DNA from: Dyella_A sp049445995
GTDB lineage: Bacteria; Pseudomonadota; Gammaproteobacteria; Xanthomonadales; Rhodanobacteraceae
Assembly (NCBI RefSeq): GCF_049445995.1
Contig: NZ_JBMSDZ010000008.1
Coordinates: forward strand, 62,001 to 126,000
Direction of reading: 5' to 3'
Length of the DNA stretch: 64,000 nucleotides
A program made the translations under genes and the position numbers. Shown in pieces: positions 33,988 through 41,562 of the stretch (the first letter of the stretch is position 1; every line of letters begins with the position of its first letter). The notes under the pieces were generated by a model that had not been told where the DNA came from, searched no databases, and was given only the letters and a program-made list of their open reading frames with translations.

Positions 33988-35772
33988 TCACTCGGCCGCG
34001 GCCATCGGTGCGCGCTTGGCGGCCAGCAGTTCGCGCAGCTCGGTTTTCTCCGCATCGCTCAGCGCGCCTTCACGGCTCTTGGCCACCAGCGCGTCGCGGC
34101 GCTGCGCCACCGCCTGCTGCTCCATCCGCGCCAGCGCCTCGAAGAACTCCACCCGCTGCGTCTCCGGCTCGCCCACGGCGGAGGCCGCCATCAGCTTCTG
34201 CAGCGCCGGATATTCCGGGCGTTCGGCGTAGTGTTCCACCAGCGAGGCCGGGTGGATGCCGGGGCGCGAGCGGACCAGGTCGATCAGTTCGGCGAGCAGC
34301 CCGACGCCGGGCTTGTCCAGTCGCAGGAAACCATAAGGGCGTTCCACCTGGTCGGCCAGGCCGGGCTGCGCCAGCAGCAATGCGATTGCACTGCGCACCA
34401 GCGAGCGCTGCACCGCCACCGGCCGCTGTACGGCGCGCTGCGCGGCCGCTGTCTCGAAGGTGGCGCGCGCGCCGCTGCGCTTCTCCAGCTCCTGCGCCAT
34501 CAGGTCGCGGAAGGCGCCGTCGGGGAGCTTGGCGATCAGCGGGCGGGCCCGCTCGGCCAGCCGCGCGCGGCCGTCGAGGCTGCTCATGTTGACGTCGTGC
34601 GAGAGCTCGTTGAAGAAGTAGTCCGACAGCGGCATCGCTTCCTCGATGCGCTTCTCGAAGCCGTCCCTGCCTTCCTTGCGCACCAGCGAATCGGGATCCT
34701 CGCCGTCGGGCAGGAACAGGAAATACGCCTGGCGCCCGTCGCGCAGCCGCGGCAGCGCCGACTCCAGCGCCTTCCACGCCGCGGCGCGGCCGGCGCGGTC
34801 GCCGTCGAAGCAGAACACCACGTCCGGTGCGGCGCGGAACAGCACCTCGGTGTGCTCCGGCGTGGTCGCCGTGCCCAGCGTGGCCACCGCGATTGGCAGG
34901 CCGGCCTGGTGCAGGGCGATCACGTCCATGTAGCCCTCGACCACCACGATGCGCCCGAGCTTGCTGTTGGCCTGCTTCACCTGCCACAGCGCGAACAGCT
35001 CGCGGCCCTTGTGGAACAGCGGTGTCTCGGGCGAATTCAGATATTTCGGGCCGTCACTTTTGCGCGCGTCCGGCGCGCGGGAATCAAGAGCCGGCGATCC
35101 ATCGCCGGACCTTTCAAGGATTCTTCCGCCGAAGGCAATCACTCTTCCGCGACGGTCGAGGATCGGGAACATCAGCCGCTCGCGGAAGCGGTCGTACTTG
35201 CTGCCGCGCTCGTTGCTGGCGACCATGCCCGCTTCGTCGAGCAGCTGCAGGCGCTTGTCGCTGGTGCCCAGCGCCTTGATCACGCCATCGAAACCGGCCG
35301 GCGCCCAGCCGAGGCGGAAGCGCGCGATGGTGTCGGCGTCGAGCCCGCGCTTGGTGCAGTACGCCTGCGCGTCGGGGCTCTTCGACAGCTGCTGCTGGTA
35401 CCAGCTGGCGGAGGCGTCGAGCAGGGCGTAGAGGTCGGTCTTGTCCTCGCGCGGGCGCTCGTCGCGGCCGCCCTCGCGTGGCACCGTGAGGCCGACCGAC
35501 TGCGCCAGTTCCTCCACCGCGTCGGGGAACTCCAGTCGCTCGTACTCCATCAGGAACTTCACCGCGCTGCCGTGCACGCCGCAGCCGAAGCAGTGATAGA
35601 ACTGCTTGGCCGGGCTGACGAAAAACGACGGCGAACGTTCGTCGTGGAACGGGCAGCAGGCGGTCCACTCGCGCCCGGCCTTCTTCAACGGCACGCGCCG
35701 CTCGATCACGTCGACGATGTCGACGCGGGCGAGCAGTTCATCGATGAAGTTGTCTGGGATGCGGCCGCGCAT
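33988..35772 (-). CDS. dnaG: DNA primase
   Basis: A 594-residue primase that makes RNA primers at the replication fork. It shows the N-terminal CHC2 zinc ribbon (about 39-63: CCPFHDERSP ... YHCFGCG), the catalytic core with the TOPRIM motif VVEGYMD (about 276), the metal-binding CFDGDRAGRAAAWKAL region (about 316), and a C-terminal helicase-binding domain. Between GGRIL and PKYLNSPE (about residues 219-240) is an extra segment of about 20 residues not expected in DnaG; its DNA consists of two palindromes, so it looks like an in-frame repeat insertion. Order on this strand is rpsU, yqeY, DUF1328 gene, dnaG, dedA; rpoD is not next. Confidence 0.96.
   Translation of the reverse strand: MRGRIPDNFIDELLARVDIVDVIERRVPLKKAGREWTACCPFHDERSPSFFVSPAKQFYHCFGCGVHGSAVKFLMEYERLEFPDAVEELAQSVGLTVPREGGRDERPREDKTDLYALLDASASWYQQQLSKSPDAQAYCTKRGLDADTIARFRLGWAPAGFDGVIKALGTSDKRLQLLDEAGMVASNERGSKYDRFRERLMFPILDRRGRVIAFGGRILERSGDGSPALDSRAPDARKSDGPKYLNSPETPLFHKGRELFALWQVKQANSKLGRIVVVEGYMDVIALHQAGLPIAVATLGTATTPEHTEVLFRAAPDVVFCFDGDRAGRAAAWKALESALPRLRDGRQAYFLFLPDGEDPDSLVRKEGRDGFEKRIEEAMPLSDYFFNELSHDVNMSSLDGRARLAERARPLIAKLPDGAFRDLMAQELEKRSGARATFETAAAQRAVQRPVAVQRSLVRSAIALLLAQPGLADQVERPYGFLRLDKPGVGLLAELIDLVRSRPGIHPASLVEHYAERPEYPALQKLMAASAVGEPETQRVEFFEALARMEQQAVAQRRDALVAKSREGALSDAEKTELRELLAAKRAPMAAAE
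35051..35118. repeat. palindromic insertion inside the dnaG coding sequence
   Basis: About 66 bases within dnaG contain two palindromes: CGCGCG-5 nt-CGCGCG (35063-35079) and CCGGCGAT-CC-ATCGCCGG (35091-35108). In frame they encode roughly ERSGDGSPALDSRAPDARKS, between the conserved GGRIL and GPKYLNSPE. The reading frame is kept. This resembles protein-coding palindromic repeats known from other bacteria. Confidence 0.65.
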
Positions 35773-35861
35773 GGGCCGTCTAGTCTAGCCGGTGGGCGAG
35801 CGGCTTTCGCCTTGCCCGATGGCCACGGCCGCCATCCCGGGCGGCGGCTTCCGGCGGAGAC

Positions 35862-35890
35862 GGAAAAGGCGCCTTGCGGCGCCTTTTTCC
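35862..35890 (-). terminator. terminator after the DUF1328 gene
   Basis: A 10-bp stem (35864-35873 with 35878-35887, AAAAGGCGCC / GGCGCCTTTT) with a TTGC loop. On the minus strand it follows the DUF1328 stop and ends in a run of T, so dnaG probably has its own promoter downstream. Confidence 0.8.
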
Positions 35891-35909
35891 GGATCGCGGG
35901 CTGCGACGG

Positions 35910-36080
35910 TCAGAGGATGTGGAATACGCCGATCACGGCGAGCAGGGCGATCAGGAACAGGATCGCGAAGATCGCGAACAGCACCTTGGCGATGGTGGCG
36001 GCGGCGCCGGACACGGCGCGGAAACCGAGCAGGCCGGTAACCAGCGAGATGATGGCGAAAATGATGGCCCACTTGAGCAT
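35910..36080 (-). CDS. DUF1328 family small membrane protein (YtjA-like)
   Basis: A 56-residue protein, almost wholly hydrophobic, with two membrane helices (about 3-22 and 30-54) around the short loop FRAVSGAAAT; this matches the DUF1328/YtjA family in length and sequence style. Members are often stress-induced; function is unknown. The ATG at 36080 has AGGGAG seven bases upstream, a strong ribosome binding site. It lies between yqeY and dnaG on the same strand and has its own terminator. Confidence 0.88.
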   Translation of the reverse strand: MLKWAIIFAIISLVTGLLGFRAVSGAAATIAKVLFAIFAILFLIALLAVIGVFHIL

Positions 36081-36200
36081 GTGACACTCCCTGGATTGGT
36101 GGCCGCCCGGGGCGGCACGGAATCAACGAGCGTCGTTGTACGGGGCCGGCCGTGAAGCCCGTGCATCAGAAGGATGCACGGGCGGTTGCCGATGATCGCC

Positions 36201-36647
36201 TCAACCGGCCAGGCGCGCCTTGATGCGGGCCGAGGCCACGCCCATGTCGGCGCGGCCGGCGGCTTTCGCCTTCACCATGCCGACCACCTTGCCCATGTCG
36301 CGGGCCGAGCTGGCGCCGGTCTCGGCGATGGCGGCCTCGATCAGCGCGTCCAGCTCGGCCTCGGACAGCTTGGCCGGCAGGTAGGTCTCGATCACGGTGA
36401 TCTCGGCGCGCTCGACCTCGGCCAGGTCCTCGCGGCCGGCGGCGACGTACTGGCTGATCGAGTCCTTGCGCTGCTTGAGCATCTTTTCCAGCACCGCCAG
36501 CACCTGGACGTCATCGAGCTCCACGCGCTCGTCCACTTCGCGCTGCTTGATCGCGGCGAGCATCAGCCGGATCACCCCGAGCCTGTGCTTGTCGCCGCCG
36601 CGCATGGCGGTCTTCATGTCTTCGGTGAGCTGCAGTTTGGTCGACAT
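36201..36647 (-). CDS. yqeY: GatB/YqeY domain-containing protein
   Basis: A 148-residue YqeY protein, the normal length for the family. It resembles the tail domain of the amidotransferase subunit GatB and may bind tRNA; its exact role is unsettled. The conserved run DMGKVVGMVKAKAAGRADMG (about 116-135) is visible, as is an N-terminal helical domain with MKTAMRGGDKHRLGVIRLML. Start ATG 36647 with GGAG nine bases upstream. It commonly sits between rpsU and dnaG, as here. Confidence 0.93.
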   Translation of the reverse strand: MSTKLQLTEDMKTAMRGGDKHRLGVIRLMLAAIKQREVDERVELDDVQVLAVLEKMLKQRKDSISQYVAAGREDLAEVERAEITVIETYLPAKLSEAELDALIEAAIAETGASSARDMGKVVGMVKAKAAGRADMGVASARIKARLAG

Positions 36648-36806
36648 GGCGGTGGGCTCCGTGGTGCGGCGATGGGAAGGGCACAAACGCACAAGGCCGG
36701 CGCTGCGCGGGCAGCGTCGGCCAGTGTTCGAAGCGTAGTGCAGTGGCGGCGGATGAACGCGCCAGCTGCCGAGGGAACGTGATCGACGCGGGGCGTCGCG
36801 ATCCGG

Positions 36807-36828
36807 GCGTCCGCTCGTGGGCGGACGC
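36807..36828 (-). terminator. GC hairpin downstream of rpsU
   Basis: An 8-bp stem (36807-36814 with 36821-36828, GCGTCCGC / GCGGACGC) with a six-base loop, about 8 bases after the rpsU stop on the minus strand. There is no T-run, so it may weaken rather than stop readthrough, or protect the rpsU mRNA end. Confidence 0.5.
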
Positions 36829-36835
36829 GCCTGAC

Positions 36836-37051
36836 TCAGTACAGCCGGGTGCGGCGCGTGGTGTCGCGCGACAGACGGCGCAGGTGACGCTTCACCGCGG
36901 CGGCGCGCTTGCGCTTGCGCTCCTGGGTCGGCTTTTCATAGAACTCGCGCTTGCGGGTTTCGGCAAGCACACCGGCCTTCTCGCAGGTACGCTTGAAACG
37001 GCGCAGAGCAAGCTCGAACGGCTCGTTCTCGCGAACTTTAACGTTGGGCAT
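36836..37051 (-). CDS. rpsU: 30S ribosomal protein S21
   Basis: A 71-residue, strongly basic S21 of standard length. The sequence PNVKVRENEPFELALRRFKR at the start and the REFYEKPTQERKRKRAAAVKR stretch (about 35-55) are typical. S21 sits near the 3' end of 16S rRNA and helps base pairing with mRNA leaders. Start ATG 37051 with GGAG about six bases upstream. It is the first gene of the rpsU-yqeY-dnaG series and divergent from tsaD; its promoter overlaps the tsaD N-terminal codons. Confidence 0.97.
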   Translation of the reverse strand: MPNVKVRENEPFELALRRFKRTCEKAGVLAETRKREFYEKPTQERKRKRAAAVKRHLRRLSRDTTRRTRLY

Positions 37052-37097
37052 GGAATCTCCGAGTGGTAATCTGCCCATCTGATCGGGCGAGCCGCGA

Positions 37098-37127
37098 AGT
37101 ATAACGTGGGTACCACAGAATTTTCAA
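37098..37127 (-). promoter_or_regulatory. rpsU promoter
   Basis: On the minus strand: TTGAAA (37122-37127), an 18-base spacer and TATACT (37098-37103). Transcription would begin near 37091, about 40 bases before the rpsU start. The element overlaps the first codons of tsaD if tsaD starts at 37106. Confidence 0.75.
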
Positions 37128-38185
37128 AGGTGGCCGCGGCAACCGCCGTCACCGGCCCGGTGCTCGGCATCGAGACCTCCTGCGACGAGACCGGCGTGGC
37201 CCTGCTGCGCTGGCAGCCGGACGCGCCCGGCGAGGGCCTGCTGGCCCACACCCTGTACAGCCAGATCAAGCTGCACGCGGACTACGGCGGCGTGGTGCCG
37301 GAGCTGGCCAGCCGCGACCACGTGCGCAAATTGCTGCCGCTGGTGCGCGAGACCCTGGCCGCGGCGGGACTGACCCCGCAGGATCTGGGCGGGGTGGCCT
37401 ACACCGCCGGTCCCGGCCTGGCCGGCGCCCTGCTGGTGGGCGCCTCGGCCGCGCGGGCGATGGCCTGGGCGCTGGGCGTGCCGGCGATCGGCGTGCACCA
37501 CATGGAGGGCCACCTGCTGGCCCCGCTGCTGGAAGCCGACCCGCCGAAGCCGCCGTTCGTGGCGCTGCTGGTGTCCGGCGGCCACTCGATGCTGGTGGAA
37601 GTGGCGGCGATCGGCGACTACCGCATCCTCGGCGACACCCTGGACGACGCCGCCGGCGAAGCCTTCGACAAGACCGCCAAGCTGATGGGCCTGCCGTATC
37701 CGGGCGGCCCGGCGCTGGCGGCGCTGGCCGGGCAGGGCAGACCGGGCGCGTTCCGCTTCTCCCGCCCGATGACCGATCGCCCCGGGCTGGATTTCAGCTT
37801 CTCCGGCCTGAAGACCCAGGTGCTGCTGGCCTGGCAGGGCAGCGACCGGAGCGAGCCCACCCGCGCCGACATCGCCCGCGCGTTCGAGGAGGCGATCGTC
37901 GACACGCTGGTGATCAAGTGCCGGCGTGCGCTGCAGGCCAGCGACGCCACGCGGCTGGTGATCGCCGGCGGCGTGGGCGCCAATCATCGCCTGCGCGACG
38001 AGCTGGCCGCGGCGGGCGACAAGGATGGTTTCCGCACCTATTTTCCGCGCCTGGCGTTCTGCACCGACAACGGCGCGATGATCGCGCTGGCCGGCGCGAT
38101 CCGGCTGGCCCACGGCCAGCACCAGAACGCCACCGTGCAGGTATTCCCGCGCTGGGACCTGGAAAGCCTGCCGCCTGCGGCGTGA
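37106..38185 (+). CDS. tsaD: tRNA N6-adenosine threonylcarbamoyltransferase
   Basis: A TsaD/Kae1/Qri7 protein (359 residues from this start) that transfers the threonylcarbamoyl group onto A37 of ANN-decoding tRNAs, together with TsaB, TsaC and TsaE. Signature parts: VLGIETSCDETGVALL (about 19), the metal-ligand motif VHHMEGHLLAP (about 131), VSGGHSMLVEV (about 157), FDKTAKLMGLPYPGG (about 190), and SFSGLKTQV (about 231). The start is uncertain: the first GTG (37106) lies inside the rpsU promoter and has no ribosome binding site; GTGs at 37130 and 37160 are alternatives giving an N-terminus nearer the family norm. The stop overlaps a heptamer repeat. Confidence 0.94.
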   Translation: MGTTEFSKVAAATAVTGPVLGIETSCDETGVALLRWQPDAPGEGLLAHTLYSQIKLHADYGGVVPELASRDHVRKLLPLVRETLAAAGLTPQDLGGVAYTAGPGLAGALLVGASAARAMAWALGVPAIGVHHMEGHLLAPLLEADPPKPPFVALLVSGGHSMLVEVAAIGDYRILGDTLDDAAGEAFDKTAKLMGLPYPGGPALAALAGQGRPGAFRFSRPMTDRPGLDFSFSGLKTQVLLAWQGSDRSEPTRADIARAFEEAIVDTLVIKCRRALQASDATRLVIAGGVGANHRLRDELAAAGDKDGFRTYFPRLAFCTDNGAMIALAGAIRLAHGQHQNATVQVFPRWDLESLPPAA

Positions 38186-38218
38186 TTCGGGATTCGGGAT
38201 TCGGGATTCGGGATTCGG
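38184..38218. repeat. five perfect tandem copies of GATTCGG
   Basis: A 7-bp unit repeated exactly five times, beginning inside the tsaD stop codon. About 55 bases on, 38271-38303 has degenerate heptamers of the complementary type (ATTCCCC, ATTCCCT, AATCCCG, ATTCCCG), so the region can fold back. Copy number may vary between strains. Confidence 0.85.
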
Positions 38219-38307
38219 CCGGTGGGCATCGGAAGCCCCTGCATTCCCCGTAAGCCGGCCATTGCTTTTACGATTCCCCATTCCCTAATCCCGATTCCCG
38301 GCTCCCC

Positions 38308-38667
38308 ATGGATATCGTCTTTATCGAAGACCTGCGCATCGACACCGTCATCGGCATCTACGACTGGGAGCGGCGGGTGCGCCAGACGCTGTCGTTCGAC
38401 ATCGAGATGGCGTTCGACAACACGCGTCCCGCGGCCACCGACGACATCGCCGACACGCTCAACTACAAGGACGTGTCCAAGCGGCTGATCGCCTACGTGG
38501 ACAAGTCCAGCTTCGGCCTGGTGGAAACCCTGGCCGAACGCTGCGCGGCGATCATCCGCGAGGAGTTCGGGGTGAGCTGGGTGCGGCTGAAACTGTCCAA
38601 GCCCGGCGCGGTGCGCGGGGCGAAGGCGGTCGGCGTGCGGATCGAGCGGGGCATCCGGCCGCAGTAG
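38308..38667 (+). CDS. folB: dihydroneopterin aldolase
   Basis: A 119-residue FolB of normal length. It cleaves dihydroneopterin to 6-hydroxymethyl-dihydropterin in folate synthesis. Conserved parts are IGIYDWERRVRQTL (about 14-27), the LNYKDVSKRLIAYVD run (about 51-65), the catalytic-region Glu in LVETLAERCA (about 71-80), and the KLSKPGAVRGAKAVGV end (about 97-112). Start ATG 38308 follows the heptamer repeat region; no good ribosome binding site is seen. It precedes a channel gene and folK on the same strand. Confidence 0.94.
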   Translation: MDIVFIEDLRIDTVIGIYDWERRVRQTLSFDIEMAFDNTRPAATDDIADTLNYKDVSKRLIAYVDKSSFGLVETLAERCAAIIREEFGVSWVRLKLSKPGAVRGAKAVGVRIERGIRPQ

Positions 38668-38795
38668 GGCGGCCTGTTACCATTCGTTGCTGCCGCGCAC
38701 GCTGAGGCCGAGCCTCCTCGTGCGCCTGCCCGCGACTGCCGCTGCGCCATGCGCCCCTGGGCCCCGGCGCGGCCTGCACGAGGAGACCTTTCGTT

Positions 38796-40061
38796 TTGGA
38801 TGCCCTGCCCGACTGGGTCCACACACCCGCGATGCATACCGCCATGGCCGCCGCCGCGCTGCTGCTGGTGGCATGGCTGGCCGGCCTGCTGGCACGGCTG
38901 ATCCTGTTCCGCATGGTGCGCACGATGGTCGTGCGCACCGCATGGAAATGGGACGACGAGCTTTTCCGCCACGGCGTGTTCCGCTGGGTGGCACGGCTGG
39001 TGCCCACGGTGGTGGTGCAGTTCGGCATATCGCTGGTGCCGGACCTGCCGCCGGGGGTGGCGCGGCTCGTGGGCAACCTGGCGCTGGGCCTGATGGTGCT
39101 GTTCCTGGTGCTGGCGCTGAGCGCCGTGCTGTCGGCAATGGAAACCATGTACCGGGCCACGCCGGGCAGCGCGCAGCGGCCGATCAAGGGCGTGATCCAG
39201 CTCGGCAAGCTGCTGCTGTTCATCGTCGGCGCGCTGGTGATCATCGGCGCGGTCACCGACAAGAAGATCGGCCTGCTGCTGTCCGGCCTGGGCGCGATGT
39301 CGGCGGTGCTGATCCTGGTGTTCAAGGACACCATCCTGGGCTTCGTCGCCGGCATCCAGCTCGCCTCCAACGACATGCTGCGGGTGGGCGACTGGATCAC
39401 CATGCCCGGCGCGGGCGCCGACGGCGACGTCATCGACATCACGCTGTACACGGTGAAGGTGCGCAACTTCGACCGCACCATCGTCACCATTCCCACCTGG
39501 AAGCTGATCTCCGAGAGCTACCAGAACTGGCGCGGCATGGCCGAGTCGGGCGGGCGGCGGATCAAGCGCGCGCTGCTGGTCGACGCGGCCACCGTGCATT
39601 TTCTCGACGCCGGGAAGCTGGAGCGGCTGGGCCGCTTCCGCCTGCTGCGCGAGTACCTGGGCGCCAAGCACACCGAGCTGGCCGAGTGGAACCGCAGCCT
39701 GGGCGAGGCCGGCGAGCAGGCGGTGAACCGGCGCCGGCTGACCAACCTCGGCACGTTCCGCGCCTACGTCAGCGCGTACCTGGCCGGGCACCCGCACATC
39801 CATCACCAGATGACCTGCATGGTGCGCCAGCTGGAAAGCCACGCGCAGGGCATTCCGCTGGAGCTCTACTGCTTCACCAACACCACCGACTGGGCCGCCT
39901 ACGAAGGCATCCAGAGCGACATTTTCGACCACCTCTACGCACTGCTGCCGGAGTTCGGCCTGGCGCTGTACCAGCCGCCGAGCGGAAACGACCTGCGCGT
40001 GGGGCTGGGCGCCGCGCTGCGGGGCGGCGAGCATCCGCTACCCGCCCTCGCCCGGGACTGA
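38796..40061 (+). CDS. mechanosensitive channel, MscS family, YbdG/MscM type
   Basis: A 421-residue MscS-family protein with the length and design of YbdG. Five hydrophobic segments (about 10-165) precede the pore-lining helix and beta domain, where GLLLSGLGAMSAVLILVFKD and GFVAGIQLASNDMLRVGDWI (about 163-205) are the signature. The cytosolic part is long and carries TLYTVKVRNFDRTIVTIPT (about 215-233), the YbdG form. Such channels release solutes when membrane tension rises. The start is TTG 38796, with GAGGAG about ten bases upstream; no ATG is equally placed. It lies between folB and folK, three bases from folK. Confidence 0.92.
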   Translation: MDALPDWVHTPAMHTAMAAAALLLVAWLAGLLARLILFRMVRTMVVRTAWKWDDELFRHGVFRWVARLVPTVVVQFGISLVPDLPPGVARLVGNLALGLMVLFLVLALSAVLSAMETMYRATPGSAQRPIKGVIQLGKLLLFIVGALVIIGAVTDKKIGLLLSGLGAMSAVLILVFKDTILGFVAGIQLASNDMLRVGDWITMPGAGADGDVIDITLYTVKVRNFDRTIVTIPTWKLISESYQNWRGMAESGGRRIKRALLVDAATVHFLDAGKLERLGRFRLLREYLGAKHTELAEWNRSLGEAGEQAVNRRRLTNLGTFRAYVSAYLAGHPHIHHQMTCMVRQLESHAQGIPLELYCFTNTTDWAAYEGIQSDIFDHLYALLPEFGLALYQPPSGNDLRVGLGAALRGGEHPLPALARD

Positions 40062-40064
40062 TCC

Positions 40065-40565
40065 ATGGCCCGTGTCTACCTGAGCCTCGGCTCCAACGTC
40101 GAGCCGCGGCGTCATCTGAGCGCGGCGCTGGACGAGCTGCGCGCGCGCTTCGGCGCGCTGGCGGTGTCGCCGGCGTACCGCACCAAGGCAGTGGGCTTCG
40201 ACGGCGCGGACTTCGTCAATCTCGCGGTCGGCCTGGACACCGACCTGTCGCCGCAGGACCTCAACGACTGGCTGCACGCGCTGGAAGATCGCCACGGCCG
40301 CCGCCGTGACGTGCCGCGCTTCTCCGACCGCACGCTGGACCTGGACATCGTGTTCTACGACGCGCTGGTCACCGAGGGCCCGAGCCACCTGCAGATTCCG
40401 CGCGACGAGCTCAGGCACGCGTTCGTGCTGCGGCCCATCGCCGACATCGCGCCGCAGTTCGCCCATCCGGTGACCGGTCGCACCATGGCCGAGCTGTGGG
40501 CGGCGTTTCCGGCCGAGACCGAGCCGATGACGATCGAGTCGTGGCCGGAGCCGTCCGCCGGCTGA
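40065..40565 (+). CDS. folK: 2-amino-4-hydroxy-6-hydroxymethyldihydropteridine pyrophosphokinase
   Basis: A 166-residue FolK. It transfers pyrophosphate from ATP to 6-hydroxymethyl-dihydropterin, the step after FolB. Signature parts are YLSLGSNVEPRRHL (about 5-18), the FVNLAVGLDT strand (about 52-61), EDRHGRRRDVPRFSDRTLDLDI (about 74-95) with the Mg-binding DLDI acids, and IPRDELRHAFVLRPIADIAP (about 109-128). The gene starts three bases after the channel gene, so translation is probably coupled. Confidence 0.95.
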   Translation: MARVYLSLGSNVEPRRHLSAALDELRARFGALAVSPAYRTKAVGFDGADFVNLAVGLDTDLSPQDLNDWLHALEDRHGRRRDVPRFSDRTLDLDIVFYDALVTEGPSHLQIPRDELRHAFVLRPIADIAPQFAHPVTGRTMAELWAAFPAETEPMTIESWPEPSAG

Positions 40566-40623
40566 TCTTCCCTGCACCCCCGGCCTGCGCCACCATGACC
40601 GCGCCAACCGGGGAGGGGAATCC

Positions 40624-40728
40624 ATGGGCATCTACGCCGCAGCGCTGTATCGCTATGCAGAGGGAGGCGAGGCCGGCAACGGTTTCCCGCCGGCGCTGCT
40701 GGAACAGGCGTTCCGCCCCAAGGGCTGA
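40624..40728 (+). CDS. possible 34-residue small protein
   Basis: A 34-codon ORF (MGIYAAALYRYAEGGEAGNG and onward) with an unusually good ribosome binding site, GGAGGGG about eight bases before the ATG. Content is Ala/Gly/Tyr-rich without a membrane span. It lies 58 bases after folK and ends 4 bases before the convergent pteridine-reductase stop. No family is recognised; it may be a small expressed protein or chance. Confidence 0.35.
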   Translation: MGIYAAALYRYAEGGEAGNGFPPALLEQAFRPKG

Positions 40729-40731
40729 GCG

Positions 40732-41478
40732 TCACACCGACAGCGTGCGGCCGCCGTCGACGCGGATCACCTGGCCAGTGACGAAGGGCGCGTCGCGCAG
40801 CAGCCACAGTACGGCGCTGGCGACGTCCTCCGGGGTGCCGGCGCGCTTGAGCGGGGTGCGTTCGAGCATCGCCTGCTGGTCGTCGTAGGCCTTGCCCTCG
40901 CTGGGCCACATCACCGCGCCGGGCGCCACCGCGTTGACCCGCACCTGGGGGCCGAGATCCAGCGCCAGCGCGCGGGTCATCGCCAGCAGGGCGGCCTTGG
41001 CCATGCAGTAGATCGGATGGTTGGCCAGCGGCCGCTCGGCGTAGATGTCCACCAGGTTCACGATCGCTCCGCCGGCCTGTCGCAGCGCCGGCGTGGCCGC
41101 CTGCGCGAGGAAGAACGGCGCCTGTGCGTTGGAGGCGAACAGCTCGTCCCACTGCGCGGGCGTGGCGCTGTCCACCGGCGTGGAATAGAACGCCGAGGCG
41201 TTGTTGACCAAGGCATCGAGCCGGCCGAAACGGGCCAGCACGTTGCCCACCAGTACCGGCAGCGCGTCGAGTTCGGCCAGCTCGCCGTGCACCAGCGTCG
41301 TGCTGTCCGCGCGCTGTTGCTCCAGCTCCTCGGCGAGGGTCCGGGCGGCGTCGGCCGAGTGGCGGTAGTGCAGGGCCAGGTCGTAACCGGCGGCGTGCAG
41401 GGTGCGGGCGATCACCGCACCCACGCGGCGGCCGGCGCCGGTGATCAGGGCGACGGGACGCGGATGCGGCGGGCTCAT
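40732..41478 (-). CDS. pteridine reductase / dihydromonapterin reductase-like SDR
   Basis: A 248-residue short-chain dehydrogenase. The cofactor motif is TGAGRRVG (about 13-20), the Arg-containing form typical of pteridine reductases (FolM, PTR1) rather than the usual TGxxxGIG. Also visible are NNASAFYSTPV (about 90-100), the active-site YCMAK (about 156-160, Tyr and Lys) and a PGAVMWP loop (about 186). It likely reduces dihydro-pterins with NADPH, which fits the neighbouring folB and folK. Start ATG 41478 with GGAA upstream; an 8-base homopolymer (C on this strand, 41492-41499) lies just before it. Confidence 0.86.
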   Translation of the reverse strand: MSPPHPRPVALITGAGRRVGAVIARTLHAAGYDLALHYRHSADAARTLAEELEQQRADSTTLVHGELAELDALPVLVGNVLARFGRLDALVNNASAFYSTPVDSATPAQWDELFASNAQAPFFLAQAATPALRQAGGAIVNLVDIYAERPLANHPIYCMAKAALLAMTRALALDLGPQVRVNAVAPGAVMWPSEGKAYDDQQAMLERTPLKRAGTPEDVASAVLWLLRDAPFVTGQVIRVDGGRTLSV

Positions 41479-41562
41479 GGGCGGTTCCGAAGGGGGGGGA
41501 TGACAACGCAGCTTGCCGCAACATCGATGACAGGTCATCGGGGGGCGGCGGTGACGAGCGCC

